A DNA stretch of 64,000 nt from Candidatus Dormiibacterota bacterium (GCA_024280995.1 JAMXLM010000023.1:62001-126000), one strand, 5' to 3'. Positions 16,063-24,375 are shown, numbered from the stretch's first letter. Notes: generated by a model from the letters alone, not told the origin. Made by a program: numbers and translations.

Positions 16063-16783
16063 CGACCTGAGGCACGAGGAGATCGAGGCGATGGTCGCGC
16101 CGTGGGTGCTTGGTGCCCTCGACGACGCGGAGGCCGAGCAGGTCCGGGCGCACGTCGAGGGTTGCGCCGAGTGCCGTGAGGTCGCGGCCCGGCTGCGCCG
16201 CGTGGCCGGCGTTCTACCTCTTACCGTCGACGAGTCTGCACCGCCCGCCCGCCTCCGCGAGCGGGTGCTGGTCGCTGCCCAGGCGTCCTCGCCCCAGGCC
16301 GCGCCACGAGCGACGCGCGTCCGGCGGCCGCCGCCACGACGGATTCCAGCGCCTCGCATGCCCACCTATGCCCTTGCCGCGGTGGCGGTCGTTGCTCTGC
16401 TCATCGGCGTGCTCATCGGCGACGTGGCGCTGCACTCGCAGCAAACGGGCCAGCAGGTCACGCGCTTCACGCTGAGAGGCCAGGGGGACATGGCCACCGC
16501 GAGCGCCACCGTCGTCGACTTGAAGTCGGACGGCGTCGCGCTGATCAACTTCCGCGGCCTGCCGGCGCCGGGCGCGAACCGCGTGTACCAGGTGTGGCTC
16601 GTGCCGAAAAAGGGCAATCCGGTTCCGGTCGCGGTCTTCGCGCCGGACAGTCGGGGTGCCGGGATTGTCGTGGTCGACCATCCGCTGGCGGGCTTTGCCG
16701 TCATGGCCGTGACCAACGAGCCTGCGCCCGACGGCTCGCCTGCGCCGACTCAGCAGCCGCAGCTGTCTGGCAACGTCGTCTGA
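16055..16783 (+). CDS. RskA-type anti-sigma factor with zinc-binding ASD
   Basis: 242 residues. The N-terminal zinc anti-sigma domain contains HVEGCAECREV (HxxxCxxC). One membrane helix follows at about 107-130 (LAAVAVVALLIGVLIGDVAL), then an extracytoplasmic RskA domain with FRGLPAPGANRVYQVWLVP and GAGIVVVDHPLAGFAVMAVT. It holds the upstream ECF sigma factor at the membrane until regulated proteolysis releases it. Signal unknown. Overlaps the sigma gene by 8 nt and is followed by a strong hairpin. Confidence 0.93.
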   Translation: MSDDLRHEEIEAMVAPWVLGALDDAEAEQVRAHVEGCAECREVAARLRRVAGVLPLTVDESAPPARLRERVLVAAQASSPQAAPRATRVRRPPPRRIPAPRMPTYALAAVAVVALLIGVLIGDVALHSQQTGQQVTRFTLRGQGDMATASATVVDLKSDGVALINFRGLPAPGANRVYQVWLVPKKGNPVPVAVFAPDSRGAGIVVVDHPLAGFAVMAVTNEPAPDGSPAPTQQPQLSGNVV

Positions 16784-16786
16784 GTG

Positions 16787-16819
16787 AAAAAAAGGCCGGC
16801 GACGCTTTCGCGTCGCCGG
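16787..16819 (-). terminator. rho-independent terminator, best on the minus strand
   Basis: A 10-bp perfect stem CCGGCGACGC / GCGTCGCCGG with a TTTC loop. On the minus strand it is followed by GCC and seven T, the classical form, so it ends the small zinc-finger gene at 16855-17019. It probably also ends the convergent anti-sigma transcript. Confidence 0.85.
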
Positions 16820-16854
16820 ACCCTCCACCCGAACTTGTCGAAAACCCGAGCTTC

Positions 16855-17019
16855 CTAGTTCTTGCCCGGGACGATCGGCGCACCCGAGAGCGGCTGATCC
16901 ATCATGTCCGGCTTCTCGAGCTCCTCGTCGCCGCGCTCTTCGAGCGTGTGCTCACGTTCCATGTGAGCCTTCAGCTCCTCCGAGTTGGCGACTTCGGCGT
17001 CGCAGATCTCGCACTTCAT
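16855..17019 (-). CDS. 54-residue C2H2-type zinc-finger protein
   Basis: A short gene reading MKCEICDAEVANSEELKAHM at its start and then EREHTLEERG; the rest is acidic and ends APIVPGKN. The spacing C-x2-C-x12-H-x4-H is that of a C2H2 zinc finger. A good GGAGGTGA site lies 7 nt before ATG 17019. Upstream, TTGACG and CATAGC at 18-nt spacing form a plausible promoter. A textbook terminator follows the stop. Role unknown: DNA binding or protein-protein contact are both possible. Confidence 0.8.
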   Translation of the reverse strand: MKCEICDAEVANSEELKAHMEREHTLEERGDEELEKPDMMDQPLSGAPIVPGKN

Positions 17020-17178
17020 TCGCGGTTCACCTCCCGCACGAGCTATGCGGGCGCGCGCCTTGCGGCGTCAACGCCTCACCTACCTAAACGCATGCTCTAT
17101 CGCCGCTAACCGGTCGTAGATCGTTCTCAAATTCGGAGGGAGAAGTCCCGGCAAAGGGAGGAAAATGAGGTGAGAACC

Positions 17179-17526
17179 ATGGCTGATGACATCAACGACC
17201 AGATCGATACGGGGCGGCGGACGATCGTGTTGGCCGACGAGGAGCCGGACGAGATGGAGCCGCGTCAGGTGCCGACAGCGGTCATCGTGGCCGGGGTCGG
17301 CGCGGCGGTGGTCGGGCTCGGGTTGCTCGGCTGGCTGATCTATCGCAGCCGGCGCCGGCGCAACCTCATCCAGGAGCTGCGAGCCACTCTCCCGGCGCGT
17401 GCCAGCGACTTCAGGGAGCGTGGAGTGGCGCGGCTGGGCGAGATTCGCGACCTCGGGATGGAGCGGATGGGCGACGTGCGGCTGCTCCGCGACGAGGTTC
17501 GCAAGAGGCTCAAGAAGGCGATTTAG
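17179..17526 (+). CDS. small single-pass membrane protein, unknown
   Basis: 115 residues. An acidic N-terminus (IVLADEEPDEMEPRQ) precedes one membrane helix ([23 protein letters not shown]), a basic RSRRRRN stop-transfer and a charged helical tail (RERGVARLGEIRDLGMERM). The layout recalls the DUF3618-type protein at 11066, but sequence similarity is only general. GAGGTGA precedes the ATG; a two-codon ORF (ATG AGG TGA) covers that site. Its TAG overlaps the patatin stop in a shared TTAG. Confidence 0.7.
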   Translation: MADDINDQIDTGRRTIVLADEEPDEMEPRQVPTAVIVAGVGAAVVGLGLLGWLIYRSRRRRNLIQELRATLPARASDFRERGVARLGEIRDLGMERMGDVRLLRDEVRKRLKKAI

Positions 17527-18434
17527 GCCGCGCGGGCGCGGCTGCCCAGGCGGAGGGTCCTACGTGCCCGCTCCGGCATGACGCCGCGTCCGTTCGACGC
17601 GGCGGCCAGGTACGTTCGGGCCGCCTTGTAGCCCCAGTCGATGAGCTGGCGGGTGTGGCCGAAATCGGCCGGGGACACGTCGGCCAGGTCGACGGCCGGG
17701 AGGACGTGGATCTCCGCATGGGCGCGGTTGGCCGCGACCTCCGCATCGAGCTTGTGCTCGACGATTCGCGTCAGCGCGTTGAGCGCCATTCCCAGCGCGC
17801 TGGTCGGCTCCCGGTTCAGCCACGGGTACCCGACGGCGAGGACGTAAATCGTGGTGGCGCCTTGCTCGACCGCGACCTTGACCGGGGTGTGGTTGGCGAC
17901 GCCGCCGTCGATGTACTCGCGGCGGCCGATCGTCACCGGCGGGAAGACCCCGGGGATCGCGCAGCTGGCCAGCAGCGCCGGGATGGTCGGACCGGAGCCC
18001 AGGATCGTCGCGCGGCCGCTGGTGAGGTCCGTCGCGACCACGTGGAGCGGCACCTTGGCCTCCTCCAGCCGCTCGAAAGGCACGTGCGCCTCGAGGACCG
18101 AACGGAGGCTGTCGTTCGAGATCAGGTGGTTGCTTCGTCCGAGGAGTCCTCGCGCCCCCGTTAGTGGGCTGAGGGGGAAGATGTCCTGGCGCCGCAGCCC
18201 CAGCCAGATGTCGGCCAGCTCCAGCACACCTTTCTGGTCGGGGCTGGCGGCGATCCATGCGGCGTTGACGGCGCCGACCGACGTGCCGATCAGACAGTCG
18301 GGATGAACGCCGGACTCCAGGAGCGCCCTGAGCATGCCAACCTGCACCGAGCCCAGGCTTCCGCCACCGGAGAGAACGAATGCGCAATGGCCTTTCTCCC
18401 CCGAGCCCCGCGGGCCGGAGGAGGAGGCGCTCAT
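17523..18434 (-). CDS. patatin-like phospholipase
   Basis: 303 residues of the RssA/YchK-type patatin family, serine lipid acyl hydrolases. The oxyanion loop is LSGGGSLGSVQVG, the nucleophile Ser is in GTSVGAVNAAW, and the catalytic Asp is in YIDGGVANHTP. No signal peptide, so probably a cytoplasmic or peripheral enzyme acting on membrane lipids. It lies 24 nt downstream of a 59-residue gene on the same strand and probably shares its mRNA. Its stop overlaps the convergent gene's stop. Confidence 0.92.
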   Translation of the reverse strand: MSASSSGPRGSGEKGHCAFVLSGGGSLGSVQVGMLRALLESGVHPDCLIGTSVGAVNAAWIAASPDQKGVLELADIWLGLRRQDIFPLSPLTGARGLLGRSNHLISNDSLRSVLEAHVPFERLEEAKVPLHVVATDLTSGRATILGSGPTIPALLASCAIPGVFPPVTIGRREYIDGGVANHTPVKVAVEQGATTIYVLAVGYPWLNREPTSALGMALNALTRIVEHKLDAEVAANRAHAEIHVLPAVDLADVSPADFGHTRQLIDWGYKAARTYLAAASNGRGVMPERARRTLRLGSRARAA

Positions 18435-18458
18435 CGCGTCGGGGTGGTCAGCGCCACC

Positions 18459-18638
18459 TCAGGCAGCCGCCGGGAAGTCACGATCCTTGCGGCGCTTCTC
18501 CCGCAGGGCCTCCTGCGCCTCCGCGGCGTCCAGGCGGTCCCAGAGTCGCCAGTCGGACTCTGACTTCCACACCTGGTCGAGCATCGATTCGAACTGTGTG
18601 TGTAGGTCAGGCGCGTCGGACTTCGTTCTGAATCTCAC
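18459..18638 (-). CDS. 59-residue charged helical protein
   Basis: Starts at GTG 18638 (VRFRTKSDAPDLHTQFES), preceded by AGGAGA at good spacing. The rest, VWKSESDWRLWDRLDAAEA and EALREKRRKDRD, is highly charged and helical. It lies directly upstream of the patatin gene with a 24-nt gap, so it may be its partner or regulator. No family recognised. An ATG at 18689 would extend it through the terminator region and is less likely. Confidence 0.6.
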   Translation of the reverse strand: MRFRTKSDAPDLHTQFESMLDQVWKSESDWRLWDRLDAAEAQEALREKRRKDRDFPAAA

Positions 18639-18653
18639 CTTTCGTCTCCTACC

Positions 18654-18676
18654 AAAAAAACGCGCGGTGAGCCGCG
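18654..18676 (-). terminator. terminator after the beta-propeller gene
   Basis: On the minus strand: stem CGCGG / CCGCG with loop CTCA, followed by CG and seven T. It separates the LCP/beta-propeller operon from the 59-residue and patatin genes. Confidence 0.7.
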
Positions 18677-18725
18677 AGCCTCCTACCACCGATGCATGGT
18701 TTTGCGCACCGCGGTTGCGAAACGT

Positions 18726-19730
18726 CTACGTGCCGAGCCAGACCGGCGCGGACGTGGAGTCGAGGGCGAGGTCGGTGGTGATCTCTTTGATCGACGACGG
18801 ACCCTTGATGCCGACCGTCCACAGCTGGAAGTTGCCGCCCGGGCTGTCGGGCGCGAGGAACGCGATCGTCTTTCCGTCCGGCGAGAATGCCGGCGAAGCC
18901 ACCTGGCGGCCTGTGACCAGAGGGGTCGGCGTTCCCAGGACCAGGTTGGCCGCGTCGAACGGCGCGACGTCCAGCTCGGCGTCCTGGTTGGAGCCCTTGT
19001 TGCAAACCATCGCGACGAGCTGCTCGTCCGGCGACACCGCCGCCTGGCCGCAACCCGTCACAGGGGTCGTCAACCCCAGCCCTGGACTGCCGGCGCGGCG
19101 CTGGATCCAGAGCTGCGCGTGGACCTGGAATGAGTCGTCGATCGAGTACTTGGTGTAGAGCAGCATCCCCCCGTGCAGCGGCACCGGCGAAACGTCCCCG
19201 CCGGTGTATGCGTTCGCTTGAGTCCATTTCACCGTCCGGTTGTTGCTCGTCTCGGCGCCGAAGATGGACAGGTCGACCTGGTAGGAGCCGTAGGGGTCCT
19301 TGGGGTCGAAGTCGTAAAAGAGCGTCTGGCCGTCCGCGCTGTATCTGGGATAGAAGGCCCAGTGGTTGTCCTCGACCCTTGACGCCGCGTCGTGCGTGAG
19401 CTGGGCGACCGTCGCTCCGCTCGGATCGAGGAGGAACAGGTCGGAGTAGTTGGGCTGGCGGCGAACGACGACGATTCGGCCGCCGGGCGCCGCGCTCGGC
19501 TGCATCCAGCCGTCCTGGGCCTTGATCTCCTTGAACGAGCCGTGCTGGAAGCGATAGATCCCGCCGCCCTGGACGACGTACATCGTGCCGGGCAGCGAAG
19601 GTGCCGAGACCTCGGTCGGCCGGTGGACGACGCGATGGCCGGCGCGGAAAAGACCGGCCGCCTCGTACACGCCATAGCCGAAGGCGAGCATCGCGGCGAC
19701 AAGAAGGAGGGCGATCGCGCCGCGTATCAA
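18726..19730 (-). CDS. TolB-like beta-propeller protein, membrane-anchored
   Basis: 334 residues. An N-terminal hydrophobic helix (AIALLLVAAMLAFGYGVY) anchors or exports it. The remainder has WD40/TolB-like repeats: FLLDPSGATVAQLTHD, PRYSADGQTLFYDFDP, QAAVSPDEQLVAMVC, SPAFSPDGKTIAFLAPD. Such propellers often bind proteins or glycans at the cell surface. Its start codon overlaps the stop of the LCP gene (ATGA), so both are made from one mRNA and probably work together on the cell envelope. A terminator follows. Confidence 0.85.
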   Translation of the reverse strand: MIRGAIALLLVAAMLAFGYGVYEAAGLFRAGHRVVHRPTEVSAPSLPGTMYVVQGGGIYRFQHGSFKEIKAQDGWMQPSAAPGGRIVVVRRQPNYSDLFLLDPSGATVAQLTHDAASRVEDNHWAFYPRYSADGQTLFYDFDPKDPYGSYQVDLSIFGAETSNNRTVKWTQANAYTGGDVSPVPLHGGMLLYTKYSIDDSFQVHAQLWIQRRAGSPGLGLTTPVTGCGQAAVSPDEQLVAMVCNKGSNQDAELDVAPFDAANLVLGTPTPLVTGRQVASPAFSPDGKTIAFLAPDSPGGNFQLWTVGIKGPSSIKEITTDLALDSTSAPVWLGT

Positions 19731-20650
19731 GGAAATGTCTGACGCACGAGCGGAAGGATCTGGCCCCAGTCGGCCAGGACGACGCTCTGGTCTCCGACGA
19801 ATCCTTCCGAGGTGTATGGCGGCACGAGCACGACTCGATGCACGTTGGGGCCGCTGAACTCTCCAGCGATCGACATCAGCGATCTCAGCTTGTCGACTCC
19901 CATGCTGGTCTTGATCTCGCCGTTGAACGCGCTGGCCAGCTCTGGCAGGTCGGCGACGTTGACGTGCGCCGAAGCCGCCTTGATGGCGAGGAGCAGCTGC
20001 TGCTGCCGCTCCGAGCGCGCGAAGTCGCCGCGGATGTCGCCGTGTCGCGAACGCACGTACTGCAGCGCTTCCACGCCGTCCATGTGCGTTGCACCCGGAA
20101 GCACGGCGACGCGGTAGTAACCGTATGGATCGTTGGTGTTGAGATCAGCCGGGTAGTAGTCGTCCATGACTGGATTGGTCACCTGGACGTCCACTCCACC
20201 CAGCTTGTCGATGAGCTTGACGAGACCTTCGAGGCCAATCCACGCGTAGTCGTCGATGTGGACCTTGAAGTTGCTCTCGACGGCCGCGACCGCTGCGGGC
20301 GCGCCGCCGATTCGGTACGCCCAGCTGATCTTGCCCATGCCGTTGCTGGGGATCGGCACCCACAGGTCGCGCGGGATCGAGAGCATCGTGGCCTGCTTCG
20401 TGGTGGGATCGACGCGCACCAGGATCATGGACTGGGTGTTCAGCTGGTCCGCGGCGAACTTGGAATCGTCGTCGGAGCCGAGCAAAAGCACGGTGAACGG
20501 ATCCGTCGGAACCTGAACCGGGTTGAGGTTCGGCAGCCCGGGTGCGGCATGCGAGGTGGCCGCCGTTTGGGCGACCGGAAGAAAGTAGGCTCCCAGGCCG
20601 ATCAGGCCGGCGAGCAGAAAACCAAGCGCGACGATCCATGTGCGTGGCAT
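19727..20650 (-). CDS. LytR-CpsA-Psr (LCP) family glycopolymer transferase
   Basis: 307 residues. One N-terminal membrane helix (WIVALGFLLAGLIGLGAYFL) and an outside LCP domain with FTVLLLGSDDDSKF, RVDPTTKQATMLSIPRDLW, KLIDKLGGVDV and YVRSRHGDIRGDFARSERQQ. The Arg and Asp residues that hold the polyprenyl-pyrophosphate are present. LCP enzymes attach teichoic acids or other glycopolymers to peptidoglycan, supporting a monoderm-like wall. ATG 20650 has GAGAAGGA 7-8 nt upstream. Overlaps the beta-propeller gene by 4 nt. Confidence 0.95.
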   Translation of the reverse strand: MPRTWIVALGFLLAGLIGLGAYFLPVAQTAATSHAAPGLPNLNPVQVPTDPFTVLLLGSDDDSKFAADQLNTQSMILVRVDPTTKQATMLSIPRDLWVPIPSNGMGKISWAYRIGGAPAAVAAVESNFKVHIDDYAWIGLEGLVKLIDKLGGVDVQVTNPVMDDYYPADLNTNDPYGYYRVAVLPGATHMDGVEALQYVRSRHGDIRGDFARSERQQQLLLAIKAASAHVNVADLPELASAFNGEIKTSMGVDKLRSLMSIAGEFSGPNVHRVVLVPPYTSEGFVGDQSVVLADWGQILPLVRQTFP

Positions 20651-20733
20651 ATGGCGGTCCTTCTCTCCAGTCGAGCAACGCTTGAACGCGGCCAAAAACC
20701 CGTGGTCCGGGGCGCCTGCGCGTTGGATTCAGG

Positions 20734-21795
20734 TTGAGGTCGCTCGTTCTTCTGGCCATAGCCGCGCTCGCGCTCGGCAGCGAGGCGTGGCTCGAGCCGT
20801 CGCCGCCTCCGCCGCTGGCGGGATTCAGCTTCAGTCCACTCACGTCGCTCGCTGCGGGTCGCGATCCGGAGGCCGATCTGGACCTTCTCCTGGACGCGAC
20901 GGAGCCGGACGTGGTGCGGCTCCCGATCTACTGGGATCTCGTCGAGCCCGAGCCTGGCGATCTCGATTTCAGCTCGGTCGACGCGCTGATGGCGGTGGTC
21001 GCCCAGCACGACCGGATCACACCGGTGAAGACCCGAGTCGTGCTCACGGTCGGCGCACGCAACTTCCTCTATCCCGAGCTGTACGTGCCCGACTGGGCAC
21101 AAGCGCGGGGACAGCCCGGCCTGGAGCTGGCCCAAACCGGTGCCGCGTACCGCCAGTACTTCGACCAGAGCATCGTTCGCTACCGCCCGTCCTCACTTCT
21201 CTACGCGTGGCAGATCGAGAACGAGCCTCTCGACAAGGTCGGCGACGCAGAGTCGGGTGACGATCGAATCAGCGACCAGCAGCTCGCGTGGGAGATGGCC
21301 GAGGTCCACGTGCTCGATCCCAAACACCAGGCTGTGACCACGACCTACAACGGCCTGAACACCGCCGTCGACCTCCTCGAGCTGTGGGCGCCGAGATTCG
21401 TCACACACGTCGGAACCGTGGGACATCCGGAAGGCGCGTTGGAGGTCGGCGACGCGTTGGGGCTCGACGTCTACATCGACGGTCCGAGCGTGCCGCTCCG
21501 TCACGTCACGACCACGAGCCTGCGCCTGGAGTGGAAGCAGCAGACGGTCGCGCTGTGGGCGACGCGCGCAAGCGCCGCCGGCAAGAGCGTCTGGCTGACG
21601 GAGGTCCAGGCACAGCCCTGGGACTCACGAGGAGCTTTCGGACCATCCGACCTGGTCGCGAGCGCGAGCTCTTACCGCCAGGAGAGCCTCGGAGTCGTCC
21701 TTCTATGGGGCGTCGAGACATGGCTCGCGCAGCCGGCGTGGATGAACGCCGGTGCGCAGGCGATCGCAATCCTTAGAGGAAACGCCGGCAGCTAG
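20734..21795 (+). CDS. secreted glycoside-hydrolase-like TIM barrel
   Basis: 353 residues from TTG 20734. A short signal sequence (SLVLLAIAALALGSEAW) precedes a TIM-barrel of the clan GH-A look: VVRLPIYWDLVEPEPGDLDF opens the barrel, AWQIENEPL carries the probable acid/base Glu (E164, after Asn), and VWLTEVQAQPW carries a probable nucleophile Glu (E290). This matches the Asn-Glu ... Glu pattern of GH-A. Substrate unknown; an envelope or exopolysaccharide glycan is plausible beside the LCP gene. It shares a CTAG stop with the convergent lipoprotein gene. Confidence 0.75.
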   Translation: MRSLVLLAIAALALGSEAWLEPSPPPPLAGFSFSPLTSLAAGRDPEADLDLLLDATEPDVVRLPIYWDLVEPEPGDLDFSSVDALMAVVAQHDRITPVKTRVVLTVGARNFLYPELYVPDWAQARGQPGLELAQTGAAYRQYFDQSIVRYRPSSLLYAWQIENEPLDKVGDAESGDDRISDQQLAWEMAEVHVLDPKHQAVTTTYNGLNTAVDLLELWAPRFVTHVGTVGHPEGALEVGDALGLDVYIDGPSVPLRHVTTTSLRLEWKQQTVALWATRASAAGKSVWLTEVQAQPWDSRGAFGPSDLVASASSYRQESLGVVLLWGVETWLAQPAWMNAGAQAIAILRGNAGS

Positions 21796-22268
21796 GCGGC
21801 GCGGATCTCGTGCTCGTTCGACGCTTTGACCGAGAAGCTGCCGGCCGACGTGACGAGCCGCACCGTCACTCCATAGTCGCCGAAGCTCGAATTCCCCGAG
21901 CCATATAGCGCGCTCGTGCATGTGCTCGGAATCGTCACCGCCAGCGTCGCGCTCGAATGAGCAGCCACCGACTTCGGTGAGACGTCGACGGCGCCGGCGT
22001 CGTAGCGATCGCCGACATGCTCGAGCCATGCTCCGCCGATCGCATCAAGCGTCATCTCCGCGGTGGCCGAGCTGACGGTCACGGTTCTGGACGTGTCGTT
22101 GCGCGCGTGCAGCGACGCATTGACCGTGTAGGGTGCGTCGTTCGCACCTCCCGGACACCAGTAGGTCGAGTCCACCGTTGCGCCCGTCAGGCTGAACGCC
22201 GCCGGTGGTGACGAGCACGCGGACAGCAGCACGACCGTGCCGAGCAGGGCTGTCAAGCGACTGTTCAC
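21792..22268 (-). CDS. lipoprotein of unknown function
   Basis: 158 residues. The signal peptide ends in the lipobox LLSAC, so the protein should be lipid-anchored at Cys. The mature part looks like an all-beta, immunoglobulin-like or DUF4232-like fold (TVNASLHARNDTSRTVTVSS, SVAAHSSATLAVTIPS). A Cys pair (YWCPGG and PSTCTS) may form a disulphide. GTG start; TAATCC lies 7 nt upstream on the minus strand. It ends in a CTAG shared with the glycosidase-like gene. Confidence 0.8.
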   Translation of the reverse strand: MNSRLTALLGTVVLLSACSSPPAAFSLTGATVDSTYWCPGGANDAPYTVNASLHARNDTSRTVTVSSATAEMTLDAIGGAWLEHVGDRYDAGAVDVSPKSVAAHSSATLAVTIPSTCTSALYGSGNSSFGDYGVTVRLVTSAGSFSVKASNEHEIRAA

Positions 22269-22306
22269 CGAGCGCGGATTATGGCGAATGAACCTGAGAC
22301 CTTAAT

Positions 22307-22312
22307 TAATCT
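22307..22312 (+). promoter_or_regulatory. -10 hexamer, leaderless
   Basis: TAATCT followed by 6 nt (gtgcgc) and GTG 22319. The arrangement is the same as that before the phosphofructokinase gene at 28531. Confidence 0.5.
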
Positions 22313-22318
22313 GTGCGC

Positions 22319-22777
22319 GTGGGCCATCTGGATTCCCAGAGATCCCTTCCCGCGCTGGGTGCTGACAAGACCGGCTTTAGCCCGCTCGCGAAGAAGCTTC
22401 GCCTCATGCCCGGAAACAGCGTGCTGGTCATGAACGCGCCTGCCGGCTACCTCGAGATGCTCCGTCCCGGACCGACGGATACGACGACGGAGCCACAGCC
22501 GGATCGCGAATACGACGTCGTCGTCCTATTCGTCAACAGCGCCGACGAGCTGCGCCGGATGGGCGGGACGGCGATCCGTGCGGCGAAGGGCACGGGCCTG
22601 GTCTGGATCACCTATCCCAAAGGCGGCAAGTCGGCCGGGGCGACCGATCTTCCGGCCACCCCATGGTGGGTGCGTCGCGACGTGCTCGGCGAGATCACAT
22701 CCGTCACCGGCTACAAGCCCGTGGCATTCGTCGCCGTCGACGAGACGTGGACCGCGCTTCGCTTCAAGCGCGCGTAG
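22319..22777 (+). CDS. DUF3052-like protein
   Basis: 152 residues from GTG 22319 (GTG 22313 adds two residues). Recognisable parts are SPLAKKLRLMPGNSVLVMNA, VVVLFVNSADELRRM, KGTGLVWITYPKGGKS and the C-terminal VAVDETWTALRFKR, all typical of DUF3052-type proteins. Function unknown; these small single-domain proteins are often encoded alone. The phosphoesterase gene follows directly after its stop. Confidence 0.8.
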   Translation: MGHLDSQRSLPALGADKTGFSPLAKKLRLMPGNSVLVMNAPAGYLEMLRPGPTDTTTEPQPDREYDVVVLFVNSADELRRMGGTAIRAAKGTGLVWITYPKGGKSAGATDLPATPWWVRRDVLGEITSVTGYKPVAFVAVDETWTALRFKRA

Positions 22778-22781
22778 CCAG

Positions 22782-23423
22782 ACGAAGATCCTCGCCGTCG
22801 CCGACGAGGTCGACGAATCGCTCTACGGCGACGCGCTGCCGGCGCTCGATCCAGATCTCGTTCTAGCCTGCGGCGACCTGCCGTTCGACTACCTCGAGTA
22901 CCTGGTGACGAGGCTCAACGTCCCGCTGCTGTACGTGCCGGGCAATCACGATCCCGAGCTGCGCCCGATCGACATCACGTGGACGCCGCCGCCAGGCTTC
23001 ATCGAACCGCCGACGGCAGGGCCCGAAGGCTGCATCAACATCGATGGCCGCATCGTCGAGGAGAGCGGACTGCGGGTCGCAGGCCTGGGAGGCAGCATCC
23101 GCTACAAGCCCGGGCCGAACCAGTACTCGCAGGGCCAGATGAGCTGGCGGGCGATGAAGCTCGAGATTCGGATGCGCTTGAAACCGGTGCGTGACGGCCG
23201 CAAGCTGGACGTGCTCGTCACGCATTCGCCACCCTCTGCCGCGGGCGAGGGCCAGGACCCCGCGCACGCAGGCTTTGTCGCATTCGACCGCTTGATCCGG
23301 CGATTCCATCCCGTTCTTGCCGTCCATGGACACGTCCATCCGTACGGCCGCGTCCGGCCCGAGCGGCAGATCGGGACGACACGCGTCGTCAACGTGGTGG
23401 CGACGCGCCTGCTCGAGATCTAG
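22782..23423 (+). CDS. calcineurin-like metallophosphoesterase; start codon unclear
   Basis: About 213 residues. Motifs run in order: KILAVADEVDESLY (strand 1), LACGDLPFDYLEYL, VPGNHDPE, VTHSPPS and VHGHVHPYG. GD, GNHD and GHxH are intact, while the first DxH motif reads DEVDE, as in a known subgroup. The protein logically begins at TKILAV or KILAV, but the codons there are AGC CAG ACG AAG ATC; no ATG, GTG or TTG is in frame near it. ACG at 22782 is the most fitting start; otherwise translation must begin far inside the upstream gene at GTG 22578. Its stop is a CTAG shared with the convergent gene. Confidence 0.8.
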   Translation, partial: TKILAVADEVDESLYGDALPALDPDLVLACGDLPFDYLEYLVTRLNVPLLYVPGNHDPELRPIDITWTPPPGFIEPPTAGPEGCINIDGRIVEESGLRVAGLGGSIRYKPGPNQYSQGQMSWRAMKLEIRMRLKPVRDGRKLDVLVTHSPPSAAGEGQDPAHAGFVAFDRLIRRFHPVLAVHGHVHPYGRVRPERQIGTTRVVNVVATRLLEI

Positions 23424-24367
23424 AGAGGGAGTCTTGTTCCGGCGCCTTCCCGCAGCGCGCGCTCGTAAACGAGCGCGGCGGTGGCGGCGTCCTCGACCGC
23501 GATGCCGGTTGACTTGTAGAGGGTCATCTCCTCCGCGGACTGCCGGCCGGGGTTCGTGCCCGCGAGCACCTCGCCGATCTCCGTGACGAGCGACGGGTCG
23601 ATGCCCTGCAGCTCGTGCGCGCCCGCGGGGGGCGGGTTGGTCACCGCCCCGCGCCACTCGACGAAGATGCGCGATGCGTTCACGGTCTCGGCGTCGAGCT
23701 CGGGTCCGAACGTGCCGCCGATCGCGCTCACGTGCACGCCGGGCTTGAGCCAGTCCAGGCTGATGATCGGTTCCCGCGCGTCGGTGCAGCACGCGACGAC
23801 GTCGGCGCCGCGCACCGCCTCCTCGAACGTGGCCGTCGCCCGCGCCTTCGGGTGATGGGCGGCGAGGTCCCGGGCGCGCTCGTCGTTGCGTGATGCGACC
23901 CGGATCTCTTTGAAGTCGCGGATGCGCGGAAACGTCTCGAGGTGGGACCAGCCCTGCGCGCCCGCGCCGAGGATCGCCAGCACCGAGGCGTCCTCGCGAG
24001 CGAGCAGCCTGGCTGCGACCGCGGCGGTCCCGCCGGTGCGGATCTGGGTGATGTATCCGCCGTCCATCACCGCCACGGGCGTGCCGTTCTCCACGTCGAA
24101 GAGCGCGATCAAGCCCTGGTGTGAAGGGATTCCGAGGCGGTCGTTCTCCGGGAACACCGACACGAGCTTTGTCTCCAGCGCGACCCCCGGCACGTAGGCC
24201 TGCATCACTCCGAGGAGCCCGTGCTGCACCCGCACCGCGCTTCGCGGTGGGGCGGAGGCCGAGCCGTCGGAGTACGCGATCAGCGCGCGGGCAAGTGCAT
24301 CGAACATCGCGTCGACGTCGAGGAGGCGCTCCACATCGGCGCGGCTCAGGTAGAGAAGCTCTGCCAC
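23420..24367 (-). CDS. ornithine cyclodeaminase / mu-crystallin family protein
   Basis: 315 residues, the usual length. NAD(P)-binding Rossmann motif LAILGAGAQGWSH, substrate-side motifs KLVSVFPEND, QGLIALFD and TGGTAAVAARLLA, and C-terminal EEMTLYKSTGIAVEDAATAALV. Members include ornithine cyclodeaminase, lysine cyclodeaminase, alanine dehydrogenase and ketimine reductases, and I cannot separate these from sequence alone. TATGAT lies 8 nt before GTG 24367 with no Shine-Dalgarno. Divergent from the MFS gene, with 21 nt between starts. Confidence 0.93.
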   Translation of the reverse strand: MAELLYLSRADVERLLDVDAMFDALARALIAYSDGSASAPPRSAVRVQHGLLGVMQAYVPGVALETKLVSVFPENDRLGIPSHQGLIALFDVENGTPVAVMDGGYITQIRTGGTAAVAARLLAREDASVLAILGAGAQGWSHLETFPRIRDFKEIRVASRNDERARDLAAHHPKARATATFEEAVRGADVVACCTDAREPIISLDWLKPGVHVSAIGGTFGPELDAETVNASRIFVEWRGAVTNPPPAGAHELQGIDPSLVTEIGEVLAGTNPGRQSAEEMTLYKSTGIAVEDAATAALVYERALREGAGTRLPL

Positions 24368-24375
24368 CGAACGCG

